Source: Bacteroidia bacterium (GTDB lineage: Bacteria > Bacteroidota > Bacteroidia > Palsa-965). From it: a stretch of DNA of 64,000 nt. The DNA is taken from the NCBI GenBank assembly GCA_025454955.1, contig JALONL010000003.1, forward strand, positions 62,001 through 126,000, in the 5' to 3' direction. Shown here one piece after another: positions 24,686 through 33,562 of this stretch (within the stretch, counting starts at the first letter, position 1; every line of letters starts with the position of its first letter). The notes below the pieces were generated by a model. It had not been told where the DNA came from. It saw only the letters and a program-made list of their open reading frames with translations, and did not search any database. The translations under genes and the position numbers were made by a program.

Positions 24686-26080
24686 ATGAAAGGAAAAGAA
24701 TTGAGCAGAAAGGAACTTCAGCATTTGATGCTGAGAGTGGGTTTCGGGCTGCGGCCTTCGGAACTTGCGAGATTTGAAGGCAAAACCCGCGAAGAAGCCG
24801 TGGAACTGCTTTTTCAGGATTCGTCGATAAACCAGCCCATTCTTTTTATTCCCCGCCCCGATACGAAAGACAACGGCGAGGTTTCCACACTCAAGGCGCT
24901 GCTTATGGTGCTCAAGTCGAAAGAGGAAACCGAAAAACTCAATCTGGCCTGGCTCGACCGTATGGGTGTGGCGCGTGCCGTACTGCGCGAAAAGATGACG
25001 CTTTTCTGGCACAATCATTTTGCCACGGGCACCGCGTTTGCCTGGCTTATGCAGGTGCAGCACAATACGCTTCGCCAACATGCGCTTGGTAATTTCCGTA
25101 CCATGCTTCACGCCGTGGCCAAAGATCCTTCCATGATTATTTACCTCAATAATCAGCAAAACAAAAAGAAGGCTCCCAACGAAAACTTTGCCCGCGAAGT
25201 AATGGAGCTTTTCACGCTGGGCGAAGGTCAGGGATATACCGAATACGACATCAAACAGGCTGCCCGCGCGTTTACCGGCTGGACAGTAAACATGAAAGGC
25301 GAATACGAGTTTAAGGCCGAAGATCACGACGAAGGCGACAAAACCATTTTCGGCAAAACAGGCCGTTTCAGCGGCGAAGACGTGCTGGAAATGCTGCTCG
25401 AACGCAAACAAACCGCTACCTACGTATGTCGCAAAATGTACCGCCTGTTTGTAAACGCGGTTATCGATGAAAACCGTGTGGCCGAACTGGCTAAAATATT
25501 TTACGACTCGGGTTACGACATTACCGCCACTGTAAAATACATGCTGCTTGCCGACTGGTTTTACGCCCAGCGAAACATTGGCTGCATCATTTCTTCGCCC
25601 ACCGATTTAATTGTGCGCTACAAACGCCTGCTCAAACTCGAAACAGACGACAAACAGGTGCTGGCCTTGCAGGATGTGCTGGGGCAAACGCTTTTCTTTC
25701 CGCCCAACGTGGCCGGCTGGAAGGGCGGACGAAACTGGATCGACAGCCTCTCGCTGCTCTACCGCGTGCATTTGCCCACCGCCATTGTACAGCAGGGAAC
25801 AGTGAAAATAAGGCGCAAACCGGCATTCGAAGAAAAGAACAGTGGCAAAAGCAGTGAGGAAAAACGCATCAACATAAAAACCGACTGGAGCGAGCTGGTG
25901 CAGTTTTTCAAACCGTCGAAAGATTTAACCACCGACGTGCTCAACTTCTTTATTCAATCGCCCGCAAAGATGATTGACCGGAAGGCAATTGAAGCCGAGG
26001 TTGACAACTCCACACCCGAACGACGCATTATCACCACCATTGCAGCAGTAATGAAACTGCCCGAATATCAACTCATTTAA
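24686..26080 (+). CDS. DUF1800 family protein
   Basis: 464 residues. N-terminal helix HLMLRVGFGLRPSELARFEGK matches the DUF1800 family opening (LxRxGFGxxxxE), and other conserved parts are visible: REKMTLFWHNHFATG, NENFAREVMELFTLGEGQGYTEYDI, QAARAFTGWTVN, and the C-terminal DVLGQTLFFPPNVAGWKGGRNWID. The start at 24686 (MKGKELSRKEL) gives a protein with no signal peptide; 38 in-frame codons upstream are open but do not look like a signal either. It is 4 nt from the DUF1501 gene, its constant partner in many genomes. Function unknown. Confidence 0.85.
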   Translation: MKGKELSRKELQHLMLRVGFGLRPSELARFEGKTREEAVELLFQDSSINQPILFIPRPDTKDNGEVSTLKALLMVLKSKEETEKLNLAWLDRMGVARAVLREKMTLFWHNHFATGTAFAWLMQVQHNTLRQHALGNFRTMLHAVAKDPSMIIYLNNQQNKKKAPNENFAREVMELFTLGEGQGYTEYDIKQAARAFTGWTVNMKGEYEFKAEDHDEGDKTIFGKTGRFSGEDVLEMLLERKQTATYVCRKMYRLFVNAVIDENRVAELAKIFYDSGYDITATVKYMLLADWFYAQRNIGCIISSPTDLIVRYKRLLKLETDDKQVLALQDVLGQTLFFPPNVAGWKGGRNWIDSLSLLYRVHLPTAIVQQGTVKIRRKPAFEEKNSGKSSEEKRINIKTDWSELVQFFKPSKDLTTDVLNFFIQSPAKMIDRKAIEAEVDNSTPERRIITTIAAVMKLPEYQLI

Positions 26081-26084
26081 GGCC

Positions 26085-27326
26085 ATGGGAAATTATTCAA
26101 GAAAATATTTTTTGCGACTGAGCGGACTTGCATCTGCCTCGCTGCTGTTGCCCAATTTTCTGAAAGCCGCTGCCGAAGCCGATGTAAAAAGGCAGTTGCT
26201 GGCGGGCAATATCAATGGCCGCATTCTGGTTGTGGTTCAGCTTTCGGGCGGTAACGACGGGTTGAATACGCTCGTGCCTTTTGGCGATGATCTTTATCAC
26301 AGCAACCGTCCCGGCATCGGACTCAAGACAAACGACATTATCACCATCGACAAGCATTTTGCCTTTAATGGTGTAATGCGCGGCCTGGCCGATTTGCACA
26401 GCGCCGGACACCTGGCCATGCTCAACAGTGTGGGTTATCCCAATCCCAACCGCTCGCATTTCCGCTCTACCGACATCTGGCAAAGTGCCAGCGGCGCCGA
26501 AGAAAACTGGAGCACCGGCTGGATTGGCCGTTACCTTGACAGTTGCTGCGCCGGACAGCCGCAAAAGCCGCACCTGGCACTCGAAGTGGATGAAGTGCTG
26601 AGCATGGCGCTCAAAGGAAACGTAAACAGCGGCATTGCGGCCGGAAATCCCAAACGCCTCTACGATCTCAGCAACGACAAACTCGTGCGCAAGGTATCGT
26701 CGGCCTACGTGCCACACGATCACGGCCACGAGCACGACGAGCATAATGTGGAGTACCTGCACAAAACGCTCGCCTCCACCATTCAAAGCGCCGATTACCT
26801 GCACAGCCACGCAGGCGGGTTCCGTTCGAAACGCATTTACCCGCAGCACGAGTTTGGCAAACAAATGAAAATGATTGCCGAACTCATCCGCTCCGAAAGC
26901 GAAACGGTAATCTACTACGTATCGCTTCCCGGCTTCGACACACACGTTTCGCAAAACGGCCAGCAAAACCGCCTGCTGCGCGTGTACAGCGATGCCATGA
27001 AACAGTTTGCCGAAGACCTGAAGGAAGGCGGCCGCTGGAACGATACCGTGGTGCTTACCTTCTCCGAATTCGGCCGCCGCGTAAAACAAAACGCCGGCAA
27101 AGGCACCGACCACGGCACCGCCAATGTACTTTTCCTGGCGGGCGGAAGTCTCGGCAAAAAAGGCATCCTCAACGAAGCTCCCGACCTGAAAAATCTCGAC
27201 AACGGCGATTTGATTTACAAAGTCGATTTCCGCGAAGTGTATGCCACGCTGCTCGAAAAATGGCTGAAGACTGATGCGGAAAAGGTGTTGGGCGGACCGT
27301 TTAAAGTGTGGGATTTTGTAGGGTGA
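26085..27326 (+). CDS. DUF1501 family protein with Tat-like signal
   Basis: 413 residues. The N-terminus MGNYSRKYFLRLSGLASASLLLP has a twin-arginine-like motif in which the second Arg is Lys (SRKYFL), so Tat export is possible but not certain. The domain has VVVQLSGGNDGLNTLVPFGDDLYH, NRSHFRSTDIWQSA and FSEFGRRVKQNAGKGTDHGTA, all standard for DUF1501 (alkaline-phosphatase-like fold). A His/Asp/Glu-rich insert (HDHGHEHDEHNVEY) near residue 208 is not part of the usual motif set and may bind metal. It is translated with DUF1800. Confidence 0.85.
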   Translation: MGNYSRKYFLRLSGLASASLLLPNFLKAAAEADVKRQLLAGNINGRILVVVQLSGGNDGLNTLVPFGDDLYHSNRPGIGLKTNDIITIDKHFAFNGVMRGLADLHSAGHLAMLNSVGYPNPNRSHFRSTDIWQSASGAEENWSTGWIGRYLDSCCAGQPQKPHLALEVDEVLSMALKGNVNSGIAAGNPKRLYDLSNDKLVRKVSSAYVPHDHGHEHDEHNVEYLHKTLASTIQSADYLHSHAGGFRSKRIYPQHEFGKQMKMIAELIRSESETVIYYVSLPGFDTHVSQNGQQNRLLRVYSDAMKQFAEDLKEGGRWNDTVVLTFSEFGRRVKQNAGKGTDHGTANVLFLAGGSLGKKGILNEAPDLKNLDNGDLIYKVDFREVYATLLEKWLKTDAEKVLGGPFKVWDFVG

Positions 27327-27457
27327 TGATGGATTTGGTTGCATAGGCATTACCCGAATTATTTCACTCGAATAAAAAGCCGGCTGCGAACTGCGGAGTT
27401 GTTATCCGGGATAGCCTGTGTATCAAAATTTGGATGCCGCAGATTGGTGATTTCTGA

Positions 27458-27465
27458 TAGCTTTG
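27458..27465 (+). promoter_or_regulatory. -7 element TAGCTTTG of the GT-C gene
   Basis: Perfect TAnnTTTG match, 16 nt before the ATG at 27482. Confidence 0.45.
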
Positions 27466-27481
27466 TACAAACTATCAGCGA

Positions 27482-29503
27482 ATGACAATTCAGTGGCGTA
27501 ATTCCATACTCCTTGCCCTTGCTTTTGCCGTTGTATCGGTATTTCTCATTCTTTACCAGCCGGCTGATGTGACATTCAAATTAATGCTTGTGCTGGCTGC
27601 TGTGGTGCCGTTGTGCATTGGTGCCGGACAATGGGTATATAATCGCAACAAATGGATTGATCTTGCGCTTGATTTTGGGTTTTCCTTACTTGTGGCATTG
27701 CTGATCTTCCGCATTTATCCCGGCGAATTTTTTGATGATGCCGGTTTTGAAATGCGTTATCTCGAAAATTTCAGAGACGGATATTTTTATTCATACAATC
27801 CTGCCGACGGCCCTGTATTTGGCATTTCATCGCCATTTCAGGGTTTGCTCAATGGTTTTCTTTGTTACACACATATAATGATTCCCGAACAGGCCATGCG
27901 CAGAACCGCATTTGCAGGGCTTGTATTTACTGTTTTCTTTCTCGTGAAAATAGTCCGCAACAGAAGTGAATCACAAAATTATTTTTTGCTGTATGTCTTG
28001 CTGATCGTTTGCGGCAGTAAAATGTTTTTGAATGTGGCCAAATCAGGCCTTGAAACTCCGCTGCATCTTTCGCTGATTGCTGCGGCATTGTGGTGTTATT
28101 ACAGCAAACGCGAAAAGCTGTTCTGGTTAATGCTTGCCGTGTCGGTAATTTCAAAACTTGATGCGGTGCCGTTTGCGGTTGTACTTGGCCTGGCCTGGCT
28201 GGTTGAACACAGAAAAAGCTATTTGCCCATTTCATTTCGCAACAAACATTTGTTGAACATTCTTGTTTTTGCGGTACTACCGGTTGTGCTCTGGATTGTA
28301 TTTGCCACAGCAGTATTCGGAAGCCCGCTGCCACAATCGGCATATTCGAAAATTCATCATCACGGTCATCCCGACGATCACTGGTTTCCGTTCTTTACAC
28401 GCTATATACAGGATCCGTATTTTAACGTGTTGCTTGTTCTTGTGCTGGTTACCGGTTTGGCGGTTGTGTTCATCTCTTATATTACTAAGAAAGCCGAAGT
28501 CCTGAAAAATATCATTCCGGGGCTGGCTTATATTGCCACGATGATCCTTTACTACTTCTACAATCCGGGCGAACGTATGTTGTGGTATTATGCCTTGCCT
28601 GATATTTTACTGATTCTGCAATTAGCCACAGCCTTGCTTTTTCTGCTCAATTATATTACCCATAGACTGCTCAAAACTGCCACGGCCGGATTAGCCGGTT
28701 TTTCACTCCTGTTTTTTTTGTTGCCTGATGTGACAGGCGGGAAATACTGGATTACTGAATACCTGAGCACGGTTGAATATGAACGGAATAATATGGGGAA
28801 GTATTTGGGCGAACGTGTTGCAGCAGGCGATACGCTGATGACCTGGCACGGCATGACGGGACGTTACACAAAAGGGTATGTGCTGGATATGTCGGGGCTT
28901 AATTCAAAAGTAGTGACGGAGTACAACAGGGATATTTTTCGGATTCGCGATGTATTTAAACCCAACTGGGTGGTAAAGGAACGCGATGGCTATGTGCTTG
29001 ATGCCTTCAACCGGCCACCTTATTCGTTCGATACGGCATTTTACGACATTACCTATTATAATTACCCTGAATGGCTGGTGTTTAAACGCGTTCCTGAAGG
29101 AACTTCACATCAGATGCTTGTTTTTGCCGGTGAGGGAAACGTGATAGAAGGAAAATTTTCTTCACAAAAAGATCTCCTGAAAGCATCCGGTTCACTTCTG
29201 CAATTTACTTTTCGCGATAGTTTGTATATGACCACTGCATTTATTCTGGGGGCACAAAAACTGGATACTGCGTATTACTGCGACATGGAACTGCTTATTG
29301 GAGATTCGGTGGCGGACAGTTTCTCGGTGAAAGTAGAACCTCACGGACGCGCATACGCAGAGGAGGCTTTTAAAGTGCAGCCGGTGAAGTTTGCTTTTCG
29401 CAAACCTTTACCTCCCGGAACCCAATTTGTAATTAACCTGCGCAGAAAAGGTATTTCCAAAGAAATGCTGATGATAAGCCCTGCAATAATTATACGCGAC
29501 TGA
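27482..29503 (+). CDS. GT-C-type integral membrane glycosyltransferase-like protein
   Basis: 673 residues with about 11 membrane helices in the first 420 and a soluble C-terminal domain (about 420-673). The first long loop has GEFFDDAGFEMRYLENFRDGYFYSY (Asp-Asp, about residue 82), the acidic motif of lipid-sugar-dependent GT-C transferases such as ArnT and mannosyltransferases. The later FNPDGxxxY-like HMLWYYALPDIL and PPGTQF motifs are not assignable. It would move a sugar from a polyprenyl-phosphate donor to a periplasmic acceptor; the donor could come from the GT2 protein encoded convergently. Lower GC than the housekeeping genes. Confidence 0.65.
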   Translation: MTIQWRNSILLALAFAVVSVFLILYQPADVTFKLMLVLAAVVPLCIGAGQWVYNRNKWIDLALDFGFSLLVALLIFRIYPGEFFDDAGFEMRYLENFRDGYFYSYNPADGPVFGISSPFQGLLNGFLCYTHIMIPEQAMRRTAFAGLVFTVFFLVKIVRNRSESQNYFLLYVLLIVCGSKMFLNVAKSGLETPLHLSLIAAALWCYYSKREKLFWLMLAVSVISKLDAVPFAVVLGLAWLVEHRKSYLPISFRNKHLLNILVFAVLPVVLWIVFATAVFGSPLPQSAYSKIHHHGHPDDHWFPFFTRYIQDPYFNVLLVLVLVTGLAVVFISYITKKAEVLKNIIPGLAYIATMILYYFYNPGERMLWYYALPDILLILQLATALLFLLNYITHRLLKTATAGLAGFSLLFFLLPDVTGGKYWITEYLSTVEYERNNMGKYLGERVAAGDTLMTWHGMTGRYTKGYVLDMSGLNSKVVTEYNRDIFRIRDVFKPNWVVKERDGYVLDAFNRPPYSFDTAFYDITYYNYPEWLVFKRVPEGTSHQMLVFAGEGNVIEGKFSSQKDLLKASGSLLQFTFRDSLYMTTAFILGAQKLDTAYYCDMELLIGDSVADSFSVKVEPHGRAYAEEAFKVQPVKFAFRKPLPPGTQFVINLRRKGISKEMLMISPAIIIRD

Positions 29504-29509
29504 TGTTTG

Positions 29510-30241
29510 TTAAAGTGAAATAGCTTTTCCTTTCAGGCGCTGTATGAAATAGAACCAGAGGGTTTGCAACGAATTTTTGATTGCATTTTGTGATACCCGT
29601 GGTGACGGGGCTTTGTAGGTAATCGGAATTTCTACGATTTTCTTTTTCCGGAGCAGGTAGCGGAGTTCGGTTTGGTAAAAATGAGCTTTAGAGTGCAGCT
29701 GATAATTCAGGAATGCAGCCACAATGTGTTTGCGAAAGCCCTGATAGCCTGATGTCATATCACGCAGTGAAGTTCCCAGAAGCACGTTGGAGAGTGTGGT
29801 GCCTGCTTTGGAAAGAAAACGTCGCTTGAAAGGCGAATCGCCCATTGTTCCGCCTTTGATAAAGCGACTTCCGAAGACGCATTCATACCCGTTCGAAAAT
29901 TCGCGCAGAAATGCATGAAGCTGCGCGGGATCGTGCGAAAGGCCGGCATCCATTTCTATGATATACTCATGATTGCCGCGCAGCGCTTCGCGATAGCCCC
30001 GCAGGTAGGCATCCACCACATTGCGGTTTTCGGGCGCCCACACCGATACAAAACGACTGTCTGTGGCGGCCAGTTGGTGGCAAAGCTCAGTGGTGCGGTC
30101 TTTGGAGGCATTGTCTGTAATCAGGTAAACTTTTCCGGAGTTCAAGGCGTCAAGCTCCTTTTTCAACGCCTCGATAAGCGGCAGAAAGTCGGCTTCCTCG
30201 TTGGCAAGGGGAATGATTACAGCCCAGTTTTCAATTTTCAT
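29510..30241 (-). CDS. GT2 glycosyltransferase, DPM1/polyprenyl-phosphate type
   Basis: 243 residues. Starts at MKIENWAVIIPLANEEADF, with the GT2 fold: VYLITDNASKDRT, the metal-binding YIIEMDAGLSHDP (DxD-like DAG, about 92) and VFGSRFIKGG, MTSGYQGFRKH. This is the dolichol/polyprenyl-phosphate sugar synthase pattern, which makes lipid-linked sugar for GT-C enzymes. No membrane tail. The start at 30241 removes 19 unlikely N-terminal residues. It is divergent from the STELLO-like gene; a TATCTTTA lies upstream on the minus strand (about 30266). Confidence 0.85.
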   Translation of the reverse strand: MKIENWAVIIPLANEEADFLPLIEALKKELDALNSGKVYLITDNASKDRTTELCHQLAATDSRFVSVWAPENRNVVDAYLRGYREALRGNHEYIIEMDAGLSHDPAQLHAFLREFSNGYECVFGSRFIKGGTMGDSPFKRRFLSKAGTTLSNVLLGTSLRDMTSGYQGFRKHIVAAFLNYQLHSKAHFYQTELRYLLRKKKIVEIPITYKAPSPRVSQNAIKNSLQTLWFYFIQRLKGKAISL

Positions 30242-30302
30242 TTTTTTGATACAAGTGCGTAAAGATATAGTTTCCCGTGAATAGATATTTGACGGCAAAA
30301 AT

Positions 30303-30310
30303 TACCTTTA
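30303..30310 (+). promoter_or_regulatory. -7 element TACCTTTA of the STELLO-like gene
   Basis: TACCTTTA ends 7 nt before the ATG at 30318, matching TAnnTTTG at seven positions. Confidence 0.4.
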
Positions 30311-30317
30311 CGCCATT

Positions 30318-31322
30318 ATGAATAATAATCCGTCACTTATTATTACTTCCATTGCCGCACCCAACAGTGTACTTGAAAACTATGCAAAGTTGTGTGCGCA
30401 AAAAAACATGAATTTTATTTTGATTGGCGACGTACCCTCGCCGGTTGATTTTCATATTGAAGGATGCCGTTTCTATGGCATTGGCGATCAGAAGAAATTG
30501 CCTTTCAGTATTATAGAACGACTTCCTGAACGTCATTATTCCAGAAAAAACATCGGCTATCTGCTTGCGGCAAAGTCGAAATGGATTGTAGAAACAGACG
30601 ATGATAATCTTCCGCTTGATTCATTTTGGGATGATCGTGTAAAAAACATTCGTGCGCGTGTGCCTGCCGAAAAAGGCTGGACAAATGTATATCGCTATTT
30701 CTCCGGGGCCAATATCTGGCCGAGGGGGTTTCCGCTTGATCTGATTCAACAGCCTTTGCAGTCGCTGGCAGACGTTCACGAATTTAACTGCCCGATTCAA
30801 CAGGGACTTGCCAATGAAAATCCCGATGTGGATGCCATTTACCGAATGGTGAGTGAACTGCCTTTGAATTTTGGTGAGCATGAGCCGGTGGCTTTGCCCG
30901 CAGGAAACTGGTGCCCTTTTAATTCGCAAAATACAACCTGGTTTCCGGAAGCTTATTTGCTGCTTTATCTTCCTTCATACTGTAGTTTCAGAATGACTGA
31001 TATATGGCGGAGTTTTGTGGCGCAGCGCATTGCCTGGACCTGTAACTGGCCGGTGCTGTTTCACAAGGCCACTGTATGGCAGGAACGGAACGTGCATAAC
31101 CTGATGAAAGATTTTGCCGATGAAATTCCGGGGTATCTGCACAACTCAGCCATAGTACGCGCACTTGAAGCACTTACACTGGATAATGGTGCGGCTCATA
31201 TTGGTGACAATCTGATTCGTTGCTACGAAACACTTATTGATCTGGGTGTAGTTGGTGCAGAAGAATTGCCACTTGTGAAAGCCTGGGTAACCGACATGCA
31301 GCTTGCAATGAATGAAGCCTGA
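30318..31322 (+). CDS. STELLO (DUF288)-like glycosyltransferase
   Basis: 334 residues. LIITSIAAPNSVLENYAKLCAQKNM at the start, then a long tract with KSKWIVETDDDNLP (DxD-type metal motif near residue 95), FNCPIQQGLANENPDVDAIYRM, and NWCPFNSQNTTWFPEA, all close to the STELLO family known from plant Golgi proteins and from scattered bacteria. No membrane helix. The sugar and acceptor are unknown. It lies in the surface-glycan region and 17 nt outside the GT2 start across a divergent promoter. Confidence 0.7.
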   Translation: MNNNPSLIITSIAAPNSVLENYAKLCAQKNMNFILIGDVPSPVDFHIEGCRFYGIGDQKKLPFSIIERLPERHYSRKNIGYLLAAKSKWIVETDDDNLPLDSFWDDRVKNIRARVPAEKGWTNVYRYFSGANIWPRGFPLDLIQQPLQSLADVHEFNCPIQQGLANENPDVDAIYRMVSELPLNFGEHEPVALPAGNWCPFNSQNTTWFPEAYLLLYLPSYCSFRMTDIWRSFVAQRIAWTCNWPVLFHKATVWQERNVHNLMKDFADEIPGYLHNSAIVRALEALTLDNGAAHIGDNLIRCYETLIDLGVVGAEELPLVKAWVTDMQLAMNEA

Positions 31323-31363
31323 TTTTTCAGGAACAATTTATACTGTAAAGCAGAAGCCCGCAT

Positions 31364-31579
31364 TCAAAACTTCAACTCCAACCGATCCGGCAATTGCCTG
31401 AAACTCTTGCGGTGATGCACGGTAAGCCCGTGCGCAACAATGGCAGCCAGGTGTTTGGCCGTACCGTAGCTTTTGTTTTTCAGTCAGTCGTGCTTTGGGA
31501 ATTCTTTCTGCAAGGCATCCATGTAATCATCGCGATACGTTTTGGCGGGTATGCCGGCTACTGCAATGTTTTTGTACTT
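31364..31579 (-). pseudogene. Broken copy of the rnhB 3' end
   Basis: Aligns without gaps to 32960-33175, the last about 72 codons of rnhB. Positions 31384-31448 are identical over 65 nt to 32980-33044; the remaining 31449-31579 matches 111 of 131 positions (about 85%). The stop codon is preserved at 31364. No start or N-terminal half is present, so it cannot make RNase HII. It marks one edge of the insertion of the PIG-V-like gene. This accounts for the 285-nt gap 31323-31607. Confidence 0.9.
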
Positions 31580-31607
31580 TCTTAAGCAGGTTTGCGGTTA
31601 ATTTATG

Positions 31608-32939
31608 CTATCCAATCCACACACCCTTTATATATGCATCATAAATATACAACTGCATAAACAGGCAGGCCACATAAAGTAATGCCCATTGAAAAGTAAA
31701 TTTGTTTTTACCCTGAAGCAACAGCAAAAATGCCCATGGTAAAAACATAAACAGCCGGTAAAACAATTTCCCGTCTTTCATACTTCCCCAAAGAGGTGAG
31801 GCATTAAAGGAAGTGTCGTTGCCCAGCAGCGGGATGGTGAGCAGAATTACTCCAAGAATAATATATACATAGTAAGAAGGCGTTTCTTTGCGGTTCAGAA
31901 ACCACATAAGTAATATCATGAAAAAGGGAGAGGCAAAAACATACCGGTTTGCCGCATATAACGTAGTGCCGCCCAGTCCATCGTATGGATTGTAAAACAA
32001 AAGGAAGATAAGAGACATTGTGAGGTACCCGGCAGCAAACCAAACAGCCGTACTGCCGCCGAGTGCAGGTTGCTGCATTTTGCGCAGAAGTTTTTGAAGC
32101 CCCCACACCATACATCCCAGAAATGCCAGCAGGCAAAACCAGAAAGCACTCCCATCGAGCCAGAGCAGGCGGTATGAATCCCAGGTGGTAAGCGGAAATT
32201 CGGGGATTGTAAAAAGGTGTCGGCACCTGACAAACTGGATATAGAAATAGGCGAAAGGATCGCCAACCTGAATCCATTGCACGAGCATTACTGTAAATGT
32301 GCCAGCCAGCAGGGCCGAAAATCCTACGGCAAACTGACGAAGTACAGGTTTAATCGACTGCCAGTTCCATGCCTGTATCTGCATGAAGGCCATGAACAAT
32401 AGTGCCGGCAGAAAAAACATGCCAATGGCACGAACTGTTGCTGAGATGAATAAACCGATAAATAAAAGCCTCAGATTATTTCTGTGCATACCCACCAACG
32501 CAATCGACGAACCTAAAAGGAACAACGATTCTCCATAAGGGGCAAGGAAAAACATAGAACTGGGCCAGGCAAGCATAAGCATTAATTGCCAGGGTTTCCA
32601 CTCAAAGTTCCGGGCAAGCAGCACAATTCCAATGACAGCAAATAACCAGTTGAGCAGACTTATTCCAAGATCGTTCATGTCTGTAAGCCACCAGATAAAC
32701 GGGAAGCCGGGATACATGCCTACATTGCCGTTCGATTGGTCATCATAATCTATATAACCGTTTCCGGCAATAGACTGATAAATTCCTGCATCCCAGTGTG
32801 CCATTTTGCCATTGTCGGGCACTTCATTCACAATGCCATTTCTTTGCAAAAAGAACCAGGCTGCGAGAGTGAGAATTAAATGAAGGAGGATATAGGGGAA
32901 ATAATTTTTCCGGAACCAGGTAATAATTTTGTTGCTCAT
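31608..32939 (-). CDS. PIG-V-like GT-C mannosyltransferase
   Basis: 443 residues with about 10 membrane helices. The PIG-V family features are visible: HWDAGIYQSIAGNGY (first-loop Asp, about residue 46-60), MYPGFPFIWW, and WPSSMFFLAPYGESLFLLGS (about 120-140). In eukaryotes PIG-V adds the second mannose of GPI; bacterial relatives are presumed polyprenyl-phosphate-mannose transferases. Start at 32939; an ATG-like extension of 8 codons exists upstream but would overlap rnhB. The gene has lower GC than rnhB and lies between the intact rnhB and its broken copy, which shows it is an insertion. Confidence 0.8.
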   Translation of the reverse strand: MSNKIITWFRKNYFPYILLHLILTLAAWFFLQRNGIVNEVPDNGKMAHWDAGIYQSIAGNGYIDYDDQSNGNVGMYPGFPFIWWLTDMNDLGISLLNWLFAVIGIVLLARNFEWKPWQLMLMLAWPSSMFFLAPYGESLFLLGSSIALVGMHRNNLRLLFIGLFISATVRAIGMFFLPALLFMAFMQIQAWNWQSIKPVLRQFAVGFSALLAGTFTVMLVQWIQVGDPFAYFYIQFVRCRHLFTIPEFPLTTWDSYRLLWLDGSAFWFCLLAFLGCMVWGLQKLLRKMQQPALGGSTAVWFAAGYLTMSLIFLLFYNPYDGLGGTTLYAANRYVFASPFFMILLMWFLNRKETPSYYVYIILGVILLTIPLLGNDTSFNASPLWGSMKDGKLFYRLFMFLPWAFLLLLQGKNKFTFQWALLYVACLFMQLYIYDAYIKGVWIG

Positions 32940-32959
32940 TGTTGTTCGAAAATATAAAC

Positions 32960-33562
32960 TCAAAACGTGAATTCCAACTGATCCGGCAATTGCCTGAAAC
33001 TCTTGCGGTGATGCACGGTAAGCCCGTGCGCAACAATGGCAGCCCGGTGCTTGGCCGTGCCGTAGCCTTTGTTTTTCAGCCAGTCGTAGTGCGGAAACTC
33101 TTCGTGCAAGGCATCCATGTAATCATCACGATATGTTTTGGCGAGTATGCTGGCTGCCGCAATGCTTTTGTACTTCCCGTCGCCGCCAATGATGCAGGCG
33201 TGTGGAATGCCGGGATAGGCCGGTTTGAAACGGTTTCCGTCGATGAGCAGAAACTCAGGTGTTGTGCTTAACTGTGCAATGGCTTTGTGCATGGCCGCAA
33301 ACGATGCACGAAGAATATTCATTTCGTCAATTTCATCCACGCTCATGCTGGCCACCGCCCAGGCAATGGCTTTTTCTTCGATGTAGGGCCGCACTTCGCG
33401 GCGCTGTGCATCGCTCAGTTGCTTTGAATCGTTCAGCAGTTTGTGTTTGAAATCGTGCGGAAGAATTACTGCGGCGGCATACACCGGCCCGGCCAGACAG
33501 CCGCGCCCGGCTTCGTCGCAGCCGGCTTCGGTAAATTCATCCTGATAACGATTTCTAAGCAT
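32960..33562 (-). CDS. rnhB: Ribonuclease HII
   Basis: Cleaves RNA in RNA-DNA hybrids and at single ribonucleotides. 200 residues: [15 protein letters not shown] (catalytic Asp16 and Glu17), LLIDGNRF, and [18 protein letters not shown]. Start at 33562 ([19 protein letters not shown]) gives the usual length; an upstream extension of 30 residues would overlap the GT4 gene end. The start overlaps the GT4 stop by 8 nt, so the two are probably translated together. A broken copy of its 3' end is at 31364-31579. Confidence 0.93.
   Translation of the reverse strand: MLRNRYQDEFTEAGCDEAGRGCLAGPVYAAAVILPHDFKHKLLNDSKQLSDAQRREVRPYIEEKAIAWAVASMSVDEIDEMNILRASFAAMHKAIAQLSTTPEFLLIDGNRFKPAYPGIPHACIIGGDGKYKSIAAASILAKTYRDDYMDALHEEFPHYDWLKNKGYGTAKHRAAIVAHGLTVHHRKSFRQLPDQLEFTF

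Noticed and set aside
26097..27350. Long open frame opposite the DUF1501 gene
   Set aside because: Antisense shadow created by the codon use of DUF1501; no signal, motif or promoter.
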